DNA from: a virus
IMG/VR virus record: IMGVR_UViG_3300042905_002309
Span: 1 to 64,000 of that record
Strand: one strand, 5' to 3'
DNA length: 64,000 nt
The notes beneath the pieces are model-generated. The model was not told the origin of the DNA. It made no database searches and saw nothing but the letters and a program-made list of their open reading frames with translations. This document shows positions 49,880 to 55,740 of the stretch, one piece after another. The position numbers were made by a program, and so were the translations under genes. Numbering within the stretch: position 1 is the first letter of the stretch; each line of letters starts with the position of its first letter.

Positions 49880-51009
49880 CCATTATAATAATCAGTTAAC
49901 TCACCCTTATAATTCTCAATAACAACATTCACACCTTCTACACTTTTAATGTAGTTGTAAATAATAGGTATCTTTCCACCACCAGCGGGTAAGTCTACAA
50001 CTAATTGAGGTATAGCATATCCACTAATATTACCTCTAATGCTTTTAAAAATCTCAATACCCTTCTCAATAGTTGTTCTAAAATGACCTGAACCAGTTAC
50101 CTTATCACAAATGTATGTATAATAAGGCTTTACACGTATTTTTAATAACCCTGTGAATAATTTTTTAAGGGTTTCACTATCATCATTAACATCTTTCAAT
50201 AATACTGTCTGACTTCCTAAAGGTATACCTGCATCAGCCAATCTATTACAAGCTTCTTGGGTTTCTGGTGTCAATTCACTAGGATGTGTGAAATGTAGAC
50301 TCATAAACAATGGATGATATTGTTTTAACATGTCAGTTAATTCTTTTGTAATACGTTGAGGTAATACAGCAGGAATTTTTGTACCAATTCGAATCATTTC
50401 AACATGAGGAATTTTACGTAAATTTGAAAGTATCCATTCTAAGGTTTCTGTTGGTAAAGTTAAAGGATCACCACCAGAAATTAACACATCTCGTATCTCT
50501 TTATGTTCTTCGATGTATTTAAGTGACTTCATCCATTGTTCTTTAGTATATGTTTTATCTTTACCAACCATACGTGATCGTGTACAATACCTACAAATGG
50601 TGCTACAATAGTCTGTAACGAGAAATAATACTCTATCTGGATATCTGTGTACCAAACCATCTACAGGGCTTTGGTTGATCTCATGAAGTGGATCATCTTG
50701 TTCACATTGTGAGATGATATGTTCCTCATCGGAAGGCATTACTGTTTTTCTTAGCTTATCACCCAATATGGATGCATAATAAGGAGTAATACCCATAGGA
50801 AATTTGTAATTATTATCAGTAGTATCGATAATTCGGTTTCTTAATTGCCATCTCCAATCATTCCATTCAACATAAGGTACACTTGGATAGTTTTGCTCCA
50901 TAAACCCATGTGTTATTGGGCCTATGGGCATACTACTCGGAGGCTTATCTGATTCTTCGGAACAACACTCAACAGCTTCAACCACATCGACGATTTTTTC
51001 ATTTTGCAT
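49876..51009 (-). CDS. kamA: L-lysine 2,3-aminomutase-like radical SAM enzyme
   Basis: A 377-residue PLP-dependent radical SAM enzyme. CSTICRYCTRSR gives Cys at 135, 139 and 142; LISGGDPLTLP is the SAM-binding GGD/E motif; YAIPQLVVDLPAGGGKIP contains the PLP Lys (about 346) in the family's GGGK loop. Length and order fit KamA (about 400). KamA makes beta-lysine; the close relative EpmB acts on a lysine used to modify elongation factor P. It is monocistronic, with a late-type CCTAAATA and an AAGGGAAG element upstream. A lysine aminomutase is a surprising phage gene. Substrate (free lysine or a modified residue or base) is not decided. Confidence 0.88.
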   Translation of the reverse strand: MQNEKIVDVVEAVECCSEESDKPPSSMPIGPITHGFMEQNYPSVPYVEWNDWRWQLRNRIIDTTDNNYKFPMGITPYYASILGDKLRKTVMPSDEEHIISQCEQDDPLHEINQSPVDGLVHRYPDRVLFLVTDYCSTICRYCTRSRMVGKDKTYTKEQWMKSLKYIEEHKEIRDVLISGGDPLTLPTETLEWILSNLRKIPHVEMIRIGTKIPAVLPQRITKELTDMLKQYHPLFMSLHFTHPSELTPETQEACNRLADAGIPLGSQTVLLKDVNDDSETLKKLFTGLLKIRVKPYYTYICDKVTGSGHFRTTIEKGIEIFKSIRGNISGYAIPQLVVDLPAGGGKIPIIYNYIKSVEGVNVVIENYKGELTDYYNG

Positions 51010-51038
51010 ATATATAATATTTTTACTTCCCTTAAATG

Positions 51039-51046
51039 TATTTAGG
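51039..51046 (-). promoter_or_regulatory. Possible late promoter of the aminomutase gene
   Basis: Minus strand CCTAAATA-CATTT, about 30 nt before the ATG. Confidence 0.45.
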
Positions 51047-51083
51047 TATATTAACCTAAAATTCTTGAACTTTTTTAATGTAT

Positions 51084-51120
51084 CATAAATAGATGAAAAT
51101 TACAAGGTATTTGATAAATA
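51084..51120 (+). promoter_or_regulatory. Two late promoter motifs in front of the 348-aa gene
   Basis: CATAAATA (51084-51091) and GATAAATA (51113-51120). The second is followed by CTTAT-ATG, the same spacing as the leaderless genes. Confidence 0.55.
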
Positions 51121-51125
51121 CTTAT

Positions 51126-52172
51126 ATGAATATTTTTCGTACTCTATATGAACAGATACTTTTTGAAGCACTTTGGGACTCTGATGCAGTAAATACCGGA
51201 GATTCCCCATTCTTAGGGAATGTGTATCGTGTTTATGAGTTGGAATACAAGCTTCAAGCCCTAAAACGCTCACAATTAGGTATATCTAATCCTAAAAGAT
51301 TGGAAAATATCACTAGACAAGTACAATTAGAACTTGGTTCTGCTGGTATGGCACTTAAACAAATTTTATTGAATACTTTTGCGCTTTGGTTACAACAACA
51401 TGCTTTAACTAAACCTCAAATTTGGGCAGAAGGACGTTATAATACATTTACGGAATCTGGTGACGATGATCCAAATACAATGATGGAAGGTATTGTTGGT
51501 GAATATAGTAGATATGCTACTGGTGGTAAAGTTGATAGATATGGTGTACGTGCGATGTTATCTGTTGACCAATTCTTTCCAATAATCGATAAAAATTTAA
51601 AAAATCTTCCATACACTAAATCCGTTCTTGATTCTGTTTATAAAATTTACATGCAAGAAGAATATGATAATGATCCAGAAGGTACTATGGAACGTTGGGG
51701 GATATCTACACCAGAAGAAGCTGATCAACATATTGAAACATCTACTTTAGATCAAGATGGACTTGAAGGTATGGTATATGACATGGAATCTTTAATGGGG
51801 ATTATAGAACAACATGGAGAGTTATCAAAATTCTTCATTGAACTTTATGCGAAACTTGTTTTCCCTGTTTGGTTTGCACATTGGAAGGCTCAAGGTATCG
51901 TGGAAACTCGTAAACGTGTTCAAAATGTTTATAATAATCTTAAAAAAGCTTCTCCAAAGGATTTGGGTAATCTAGTTGCATGGCTTAGTGCAGCTTTAAA
52001 TACTGCTCATCAATCTGGTTCAATGTTAGATTTTGTTCCAGAAGATGATAACTTCTCTGTAAACATTGATGGCGCAGAAGATACCTATTATGCAAAAGAT
52101 TTATTAGATGCTGTAACAGATGGTAAATTCAATGACCAATGGGATAAAGAATTAGCCGAAGCTGGTGTGTAA
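51126..52172 (+). CDS. Putative packaged head protein with capsid-targeting-like N terminus
   Basis: I start this 348-residue protein at 51126 because the ATG sits 5 nt after GATAAATA; an in-frame ATG at 51093 is possible. MNIFRTLYEQILFEALW matches F-x-x-L-x-x-x-I-L-x-E, with predicted cleavage after Glu14. The remainder is helical and acidic (YELEYKLQALKRSQLGISNP, GMVYDMESLMGIIEQHGELS, NLVAWLSAALNTAHQSG); no catalytic motif is recognised. It stands alone on the plus strand between the aminomutase gene and tRNA array 2. Late expression and the shared N terminus suggest an internal head protein like T4 IPI-III or Alt in concept, not in sequence. Confidence 0.68.
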   Translation: MNIFRTLYEQILFEALWDSDAVNTGDSPFLGNVYRVYELEYKLQALKRSQLGISNPKRLENITRQVQLELGSAGMALKQILLNTFALWLQQHALTKPQIWAEGRYNTFTESGDDDPNTMMEGIVGEYSRYATGGKVDRYGVRAMLSVDQFFPIIDKNLKNLPYTKSVLDSVYKIYMQEEYDNDPEGTMERWGISTPEEADQHIETSTLDQDGLEGMVYDMESLMGIIEQHGELSKFFIELYAKLVFPVWFAHWKAQGIVETRKRVQNVYNNLKKASPKDLGNLVAWLSAALNTAHQSGSMLDFVPEDDNFSVNIDGAEDTYYAKDLLDAVTDGKFNDQWDKELAEAGV

Positions 52173-52358
52173 AATACTGAATATTTGAAAAGTGTTTAGT
52201 TATTCGATCATTGCTTTCTGAGATAGGATTCGAACCTACATTTTGTTTCCGCACCCAATGACAGGCGGCATGTGTTAATCCACACACAGCAGAGTTACCC
52301 GTAGTGTAAACGGGAGTTACCGCAGGGTAAGCCAGTTCCCCCACTCATTAACTAAAAT
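52173..52358. other. Spacer with inverted-repeat arm and isolated T-arm
   Basis: Contains ACTGAATATTTGAAAAGT (52176-52193), an exact inverted copy of 54532-54549. It also holds a T-arm GTAGG-TTCGAAT-CCTAT (minus strand, 52223-52239) with no matching acceptor, and the hairpin CCGC/GCGG. Probably a decayed tRNA at the end of array 2. Confidence 0.45.
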
Positions 52359-52434
52359 TGGTGCGCCTAGAGGGACTTGAACCCCCAAAACTCAGCTTCT
52401 TAGACTGATATGTATGCCATTCCATCATAAGCGC
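52359..52434 (-). tRNA. tRNA-Leu(AAG), short variable loop
   Basis: Acceptor GCGCTTA/TAGGCGC, anticodon TCAGT-CTAAGAA-GCTGA, T-loop TTCAAGT, encoded CCA. Variable loop about 5 nt, not the long arm expected for Leu. Confidence 0.75.
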
Positions 52435-52603
52435 ATAAAACGAATTCTAAAATAATATGGAGTCTGCACCACCACTAAGACCAAGTTAGTCTATTTTCGG
52501 TGTACTATTCGCAACCTTTTGTGAACCGTGTCGTCAATGTTCTTCAACATCCCGTAGTACGTTTCTTCCACGCTTAAATAACTTCGCTAACTATTTTAGA
52601 AAT
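52435..52603 (-). other. Structured spacer with 10-bp closing stem
   Basis: TTCTAAAATA (52445) pairs with TATTTTAGAA (to 52601). Inside are AGAC/GTCT, GTACTA/TAGTAC and ATGTT-CTTC-AACAT hairpins. No gene or tRNA. Confidence 0.45.
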
Positions 52604-52679
52604 TGGTGCTAGTGGTGGGACTTGAACCCACAAACAACAGATTTTAAGTCTGCCCGATAAGCCGTTCTCGTACACTAGC
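52604..52679 (-). tRNA. tRNA-Leu(TAA), short variable loop
   Basis: Acceptor GCTAGTG/CACTAGC, anticodon GCAGA-CTTAAAA-TCTGT, T-arm GTGGG-TTCAAGT-CCCAC, encoded CCA; variable loop TGTTT. Confidence 0.8.
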
Positions 52680-52685
52680 GTAAAT

Positions 52686-52761
52686 TGGTGCATCTGGTGG
52701 GATTCGAACCCACAAAACCTAGATTCTAAGTCTAGTACATAAGCCGTTCTGTTACAGATGC
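52686..52761 (-). tRNA. tRNA-Leu(TAG), short variable loop
   Basis: Acceptor GCATCTG/CAGATGC, anticodon CTAGA-CTTAGAA-TCTAG, T-arm GTGGG-TTCGAAT-CCCAC, encoded CCA; short variable loop. Confidence 0.82.
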
Positions 52762-52767
52762 GTTAAA

Positions 52768-52843
52768 TGGTGCAAGTGAAGGGATTCGAACCCTTAAACA
52801 ACAGTTTTTGAAACTGCCCGATAAGCCTTTCTCGTACACTTGC
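52768..52843 (-). tRNA. tRNA-Leu(CAA), short variable loop
   Basis: Acceptor GCAAGTG/CACTTGC, anticodon GCAGT-TTCAAAA-ACTGT, T-arm AAGGG-TTCGAAT-CCCTT, encoded CCA. Body nearly the same as Leu(TAA), so recent duplication is likely. Confidence 0.82.
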
Positions 52844-52850
52844 ATAAAAT

Positions 52851-52927
52851 TGGTTCCCCCATCATGATTCGAACATGATCTAAGATGGTCAAAGCATCTT
52901 GTGCATAAGCCATTACACTATAGGGGA
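52851..52927 (-). tRNA. tRNA-Gln(TTG)
   Basis: Acceptor TCCCCTA/TGGGGGA, anticodon AGATG-CTTTGAC-CATCT, T-arm TCATG-TTCGAAT-CATGA, encoded CCA. Confidence 0.85.
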
Positions 52928-52937
52928 ATGTTAAAAT

Positions 52938-53011
52938 TGGTTGTCCTACCTTGAATCGAACAAGGTTAAATAGATTCAGAGTCTACTGTACAGCCATTAT
53001 ACCATATGACA
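52938..53011 (-). tRNA. tRNA-Gln(CTG)
   Basis: Acceptor TGTCATA/TAGGACA (one mismatch), anticodon GTAGA-CTCTGAA-TCTAT, T-arm CCTTG-TTCGATT-CAAGG, encoded CCA. Confidence 0.8.
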
Positions 53012-53019
53012 GATAAAAT

Positions 53020-53093
53020 TGGAGCCTGTTAAGGGAATTAAACCCTTACCCACTGATTACGAAACAGTGATACTATCGTTGTACTAAACAGGC
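53020..53093 (-). tRNA. tRNA-Thr(CGT)
   Basis: Acceptor GCCTGTT/AACAGGC, anticodon loop TTCGTAA with a T-T at the stem end, T-loop TTTAATT, encoded CCA. Confidence 0.7.
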
Positions 53094-53101
53094 AATTAAA
53101 A

Positions 53102-53195
53102 TGGAGCCAACGGTGGGATTTGAACCCACATCATCACTTTTACATGACTTAACCCGATTACAAATCGGGGCCATAGCCGTTCTGGACACGTTGGC
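53102..53195 (-). tRNA. tRNA-Thr(TGT) with long variable arm
   Basis: Acceptor GCCAACG/CGTTGGC, anticodon CCCGA-TTTGTAA-TCGGG, T-arm GTGGG-TTCAAAT-CCCAC, encoded CCA. Variable region about 23 nt with GTCAT/GTGAT stem, unusual for Thr. Confidence 0.8.
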
Positions 53196-53202
53196 AAGTA
53201 AA

Positions 53203-53278
53203 TGGAGCACCCGACAGGCATCAAACCTGCAACCTTGTCCTTACAAAAGACTTGCTCTATCAATTGAGCTACAGGTGC
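53203..53278 (-). tRNA. tRNA-Thr(TGT), second
   Basis: Acceptor GCACCTG/CGGGTGC, D-arm AGCTCAATTGATAGAGC, anticodon loop TTTGTAA, T-loop TTTGATG, encoded CCA; outer anticodon pair A-A. Confidence 0.7.
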
Positions 53279-53284
53279 GAAAAT

Positions 53285-53358
53285 TGGCAGGAACACAGGG
53301 ATTCGCACCCTGACCAAAAGTTTTGGAGACTATTGTGCAACTTTAACACTTTGTTCCT
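53285..53358 (-). tRNA. tRNA-Trp(CCA)
   Basis: Acceptor AGGAACA/TGTTCCT, anticodon loop CTCCAAA, T-arm CAGGG-TGCGAAT-CCCTG, encoded CCA. Confidence 0.82.
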
Positions 53359-53365
53359 ATAAAAT

Positions 53366-53459
53366 TGGAGGAAGGTGGGAGAATTGAACTCCCGCCACCT
53401 TTTAAGGGGTGGAACAATTTAGCAAATTGTCTCGACAAACCGACATTCGACTACCTTCC
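53366..53459 (-). tRNA. tRNA-Ser(GCT)
   Basis: Acceptor GGAAGGT/ACCTTCC, anticodon ACAAT-TTGCTAA-ATTGT, long variable arm CCACC/GGTGG as usual for Ser, encoded CCA. Confidence 0.88.
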
Positions 53460-53464
53460 AAAAT

Positions 53465-53562
53465 TGGCTGACTCGGCTCGACTTGAACGAGCACACACAT
53501 CCCGTTAAGAATGTCATGGATGGTTTAACAGACCATTGCCTTACCATTAGGCCAACGAGTCA
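53465..53562 (-). tRNA. tRNA-Asn(GTT) with long variable arm
   Basis: Acceptor TGACTCG/CGAGTCA, anticodon ATGGT-CTGTTAA-ACCAT, T-arm GCTCG-TTCAAGT-CGAGC, encoded CCA. Variable region about 27 nt with a 6-bp stem ACATTC/GGATGT; Asn normally has a 5-nt loop. Confidence 0.82.
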
Positions 53563-53638
53563 AACTTAAATTGTTTCTTGATATCGTGTCAAGGACGCTT
53601 GATTTGCACAAGGGGTTACGTTTACCCAATATTCAAAA
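53563..53638 (-). other. Structured spacer
   Basis: No gene. Hairpins CTTG/CAAG and GGGT-TACGTTT-ACCC; shares TATCGTGTC...ACGCTT with the spacer at 42348-42548 of array 1. Confidence 0.4.
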
Positions 53639-53725
53639 TGGCTCCAGAGGTAGGACTTGAACCTACACGCCCATTACAGGCATCAGATTAACAGTCTGAC
53701 ATGGCTACAATTACATCACTCTGGA
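53639..53725 (-). tRNA. tRNA-Asn(GTT), second, with long variable arm
   Basis: Acceptor TCCAGAG/CTCTGGA, anticodon TCAGA-CTGTTAA-TCTGA, T-arm GTAGG-TTCAAGT-CCTAC, encoded CCA; variable region with GCC/GGC stem. Confidence 0.8.
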
Positions 53726-53735
53726 AACGAAAAAC

Positions 53736-53829
53736 AAGTTGGCTTTCTACTTTTTATTTAGCGTCTAAAAATCGAAAAAGACTGATTATGGACTCTCGCC
53801 CACGTTTTATTGTTTGCTGTAACCAACTT
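53736..53829 (-). repeat. tRNA-array structured element, copy A
   Basis: Plus-strand order: outer arm AAGTTGG, then CTTTCTACTTTTTA, a hairpin GTCT/AGAC around AAAAATCGAAAA, and at the right TTATTGTTTGCTGTA followed by CCAACTT. The outer arms pair. Shared with copies B, C and D. Confidence 0.6.
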
Positions 53830-53839
53830 AAAATAAAAC

Positions 53840-53947
53840 AGATTGTGTTTTCTACTTTTTAGAGAACGTCGAAACTCCCATCTTTTTGATTTATGTGATC
53901 GTCTGGTGGATCACTAACGTATTGTTGTTTTTTGCTGTACACAATCT
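53840..53947 (-). repeat. tRNA-array structured element, copy B
   Basis: Outer stem AGATTGTG/CACAATCT, then TTTTCTACTTTTTA, hairpin GAG/CTC around AACGTCGAAA, hairpin GTGATC/GATCAC, and TTTTTTGCTGTA before the right arm. Confidence 0.6.
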
Positions 53948-53951
53948 AAAA

Positions 53952-54029
53952 TGGCTAACCCTGCTGGACTCGCACCAGCAAAAATTGACTAACGTTAATT
54001 GTCAACTTTCGGCTACTAGCTAAAGGTTA
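53952..54029 (-). tRNA. tRNA, anticodon not resolved
   Basis: Acceptor TAACCTT/AGGGTTA, T-arm GCTGG-TGCGAGT-CCAGC, encoded CCA. The anticodon arm TTGAC/GTCAA has an 11-nt loop AATTAACGTTA, so the isotype cannot be read; it may be decayed. Confidence 0.5.
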
Positions 54030-54036
54030 ATGAAAA

Positions 54037-54133
54037 TGGAGGAAGCGGTGGGATTCCAACCCACGGAGGATAGTTTGAGCTACCCCCTTCCGTTTTCAAG
54101 ACGGACGCAATAAAGACGCTCTGCCACGCTTCC
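54037..54133 (-). tRNA. tRNA-Ser(TGA)
   Basis: Acceptor GGAAGCG/CGCTTCC, anticodon loop CTTGAAA, long variable arm (GGGGGTAGC..) as usual for Ser, encoded CCA. Confidence 0.88.
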
Positions 54134-54144
54134 ATAAAATAAAC

Positions 54145-54309
54145 AGGTTGATTTTCCTACTTTTTACACAGAAAATCGAAACTGTCACAAGTTTTACATC
54201 AGTAGATCACGATGTCAGGTTTTTATTTATGTGTCGCCTAGATAAAGACACTATGCCCGAAGGCATTTATTTACTATTTAGTTTATTGTTTGTTTGCTGC
54301 AATCAACCT
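54145..54309 (-). repeat. tRNA-array structured element, copy C (long form)
   Basis: Outer stem AGGTTGAT/ATCAACCT, then TTTCCTACTTTTTA, hairpin ACAG/CTGT around AAAATCGAAA, extra hairpins (ACATC/GATGT, GTGTC/GACAC, ATGCC-CGAA-GGCAT), and TTTATTGTTTGTTTGCTGCA before the right arm. Confidence 0.6.
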
Positions 54310-54314
54310 AAAAT

Positions 54315-54390
54315 TGGGGCGATATACGAGACTTAAACTCGCTCTAAAACATTCACAGTGTTTCGTGCTAATCATTACACTAATATCGCC
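54315..54390 (-). tRNA. tRNA-His(GTG)
   Basis: Eight-bp acceptor GGCGATAT/ATATCGCC, which gives the G(-1):C73 pair typical of His; anticodon AAACA-CTGTGAA-TGTTT; encoded CCA. Confidence 0.85.
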
Positions 54391-54627
54391 ATTGTGGGAC
54401 TTCATACCACGTTTGGGCCAAGCTAGAGGCTTATAGTGTGGGTTTGTCGTCCCTAAAATCTTTATAACTTGCCAGATATGGCGCATTAATGGCTATTATG
54501 GCACATTAATCGTCGTATTTGGCGCATTACTACTTTTCAAATATTCAGTTTTCAAAAATCGTGTTGTGCTTTCGCAATCAACTTCTAATACTTTATCACA
54601 ACTTCAAAAAATGTCAACCCATAAAAC
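54391..54627 (-). other. Non-coding region upstream of tRNA array 2
   Basis: No gene. Contains a GGGAC/GTCCC-closed fold (54397-54452). Three direct copies of TGGCRCATTAAT lie at 54479, 54499 and 54520. The inverted-repeat arm is at 54532-54549, and ATATTCAGTTTTCAAA at 54541-54556 is shared with 44538-44553. Confidence 0.5.
54479..54531 (-). repeat. Three direct repeats TGGCRCATTAAT
   Basis: Units at 54479-54490, 54499-54510 and 54520-54531 (last unit ends ACT), spaced 20 and 21 nt. On the minus strand each ends GCCA, like a tRNA 3' end. Confidence 0.6.
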
Positions 54628-54660
54628 AAAAAACCCTAATCTTTTTTTAAGATCAGGGTT
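54628..54660 (-). terminator. Rho-independent terminator upstream of tRNA array 2
   Basis: Minus strand AACCCTGATCTT/AAGATTAGGGTT hairpin followed by a T6 run; separates the small-gene operon from array 2. Confidence 0.78.
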
Positions 54661-54787
54661 ATAGTTGACAATATAATACCTGACCTTATCTCTTATGTAA
54701 GAGATTAGACCATGTTGTACTATTTTGCAATGACGTTTTCATATTGTTATAATTATTTAGTATATCCATTCAACTTTTCAATAAAAT

Positions 54788-55096
54788 TTATGAGAAATAT
54801 TTAGTTACATCAAATTCTTTTAATGTTTTTGGTGGAACACCAGCTTGTTCCAACTTTAAAACTACACTTTTAGCTTGTTTAATATACGGTTTAACATTAT
54901 GAGAAAGTCGTTGTAAAATTTCAATTTTATTTTTAACATCATTTTCGATATTATCAATATTCTTTAAAACTGTTGTACCATCACTACCTAACATTTGATT
55001 ACCATCTAACCATGTTGTCAAGAAATATCTATATGTGCCAGTAATCTCTTCACAAATTAAACCCATTTTTTCGTAATCTTTATCATCAAATCTCAT
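54788..55096 (-). CDS. Small helical protein, unknown
   Basis: A 102-residue mostly helical protein (LKNIDNIENDVKNKIEILQR, KPYIKQAKSVVLKLEQAGVP). A late promoter-like ACTAAATA lies 24 nt upstream and GGAATTAGGTGAT precedes the ATG. Together with the next gene it looks like a pair of small late coiled-coil proteins. Not recognised. Confidence 0.65.
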   Translation of the reverse strand: MRFDDKDYEKMGLICEEITGTYRYFLTTWLDGNQMLGSDGTTVLKNIDNIENDVKNKIEILQRLSHNVKPYIKQAKSVVLKLEQAGVPPKTLKEFDVTKYFS

Positions 55097-55119
55097 AATA
55101 TCACCTAATTCCTTTTAAG

Positions 55120-55127
55120 TATTTAGT
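55120..55127 (-). promoter_or_regulatory. Late promoter
   Basis: Minus strand ACTAAATA-CTTA, 23 nt before the ATG at 55096. Confidence 0.55.
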
Positions 55128-55131
55128 TGCA

Positions 55132-55437
55132 TTAAATCTCAATCTTGTTCAATTCACCAATCTTATTATTAAGATCGATTAAAGTCAACTTAATTGTTTT
55201 TGATTTAGGTGCATCGACATTAACGCCTAAAACATATAAAATCTTTCTAATCACACCCATAATAGCGTTACATGCATCGATAGTTTTACCGATATCTTCT
55301 GCATATTTGTTCTTACTGGCATCCAATTGTTCTCTAGTGTTTTTCAATACAATAACACTAGTACCCAACACATCGTAAATTTGCACAAGAGCATTCTTAA
55401 TATTCCCCAACTTAAACATAGTTTTAAACCAATTCAT
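55132..55437 (-). CDS. Small helical protein, unknown
   Basis: A 101-residue protein (LGNIKNALVQIYDVLGTSVI, IDACNAIMGVIRKILYVLGV, KLTLIDLNNKIGELNKIEI). Amphipathic helices with a repeated VLG pattern suggest membrane contact or oligomerisation. A late promoter-like GATAAATA and AAGGAT lie upstream. Not recognised. Confidence 0.65.
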   Translation of the reverse strand: MNWFKTMFKLGNIKNALVQIYDVLGTSVIVLKNTREQLDASKNKYAEDIGKTIDACNAIMGVIRKILYVLGVNVDAPKSKTIKLTLIDLNNKIGELNKIEI

Positions 55438-55460
55438 AATTTTATCCTTCTTTCTTATAA

Positions 55461-55739
55461 TTATTTATCACGTTTCTTGATATTTACAAGATAATCTTCT
55501 TCGGAAACATTAAAAAGGTCAGATTCAGAGATAGACCATCTGTAATTCTGTTCATTATGTATTACACCTCTGGTATCGGTATAAACACCAGCAGGTAAGC
55601 GATATGGGCTATCTCCCGATGTTAGTGGTATGTTGGTGTAGTCGGGTTTAGGTTGGGTCGTACAACCCGATATATTTAACATCATGATTAAACCAATACC
55701 AACCCAAATTGTTGCCAATACATGTTGAATATATTTCAT
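55461..55739 (-). CDS. Small lipoprotein (possible outer-membrane spanin-like)
   Basis: A 92-residue protein. The start MKYIQHVLATIWVGIGLIMM leads to LNISGC-TTQPK, a good lipobox (I-S-G-C), so the mature protein should be lipid-anchored. The rest is Pro/Tyr/Asp-rich (PLTSGDSPYRLPAGVYTDT) with an acidic end. Lysis o-spanins and superinfection-exclusion lipoproteins have this build, but no i-spanin pair is evident. I start it at 55739 with GGAGAGGTTAAT upstream; the frame to 55787 overlaps the previous gene. Confidence 0.65.
   Translation of the reverse strand: MKYIQHVLATIWVGIGLIMMLNISGCTTQPKPDYTNIPLTSGDSPYRLPAGVYTDTRGVIHNEQNYRWSISESDLFNVSEEDYLVNIKKRDK
55462..55469 (-). promoter_or_regulatory. 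Late promoter overlapping the lipoprotein stop codon
   Basis: Minus strand GATAAATA-ATTAT; the TAA of the lipoprotein gene is part of it. Confidence 0.5.
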
Positions 55740-55740
55740 A

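Noticed and set aside
49876-51009. Thymidine hypermodification pathway
   Set aside because: Only the aminomutase-like enzyme is present; no kinase, transferase or hydroxymethyl-dUMP genes are in the window.
52446-52460. String tctaaaataatatgg also at window position 1
   Set aside because: A 15-nt AT-rich match with no continuation or shared context; treated as chance.
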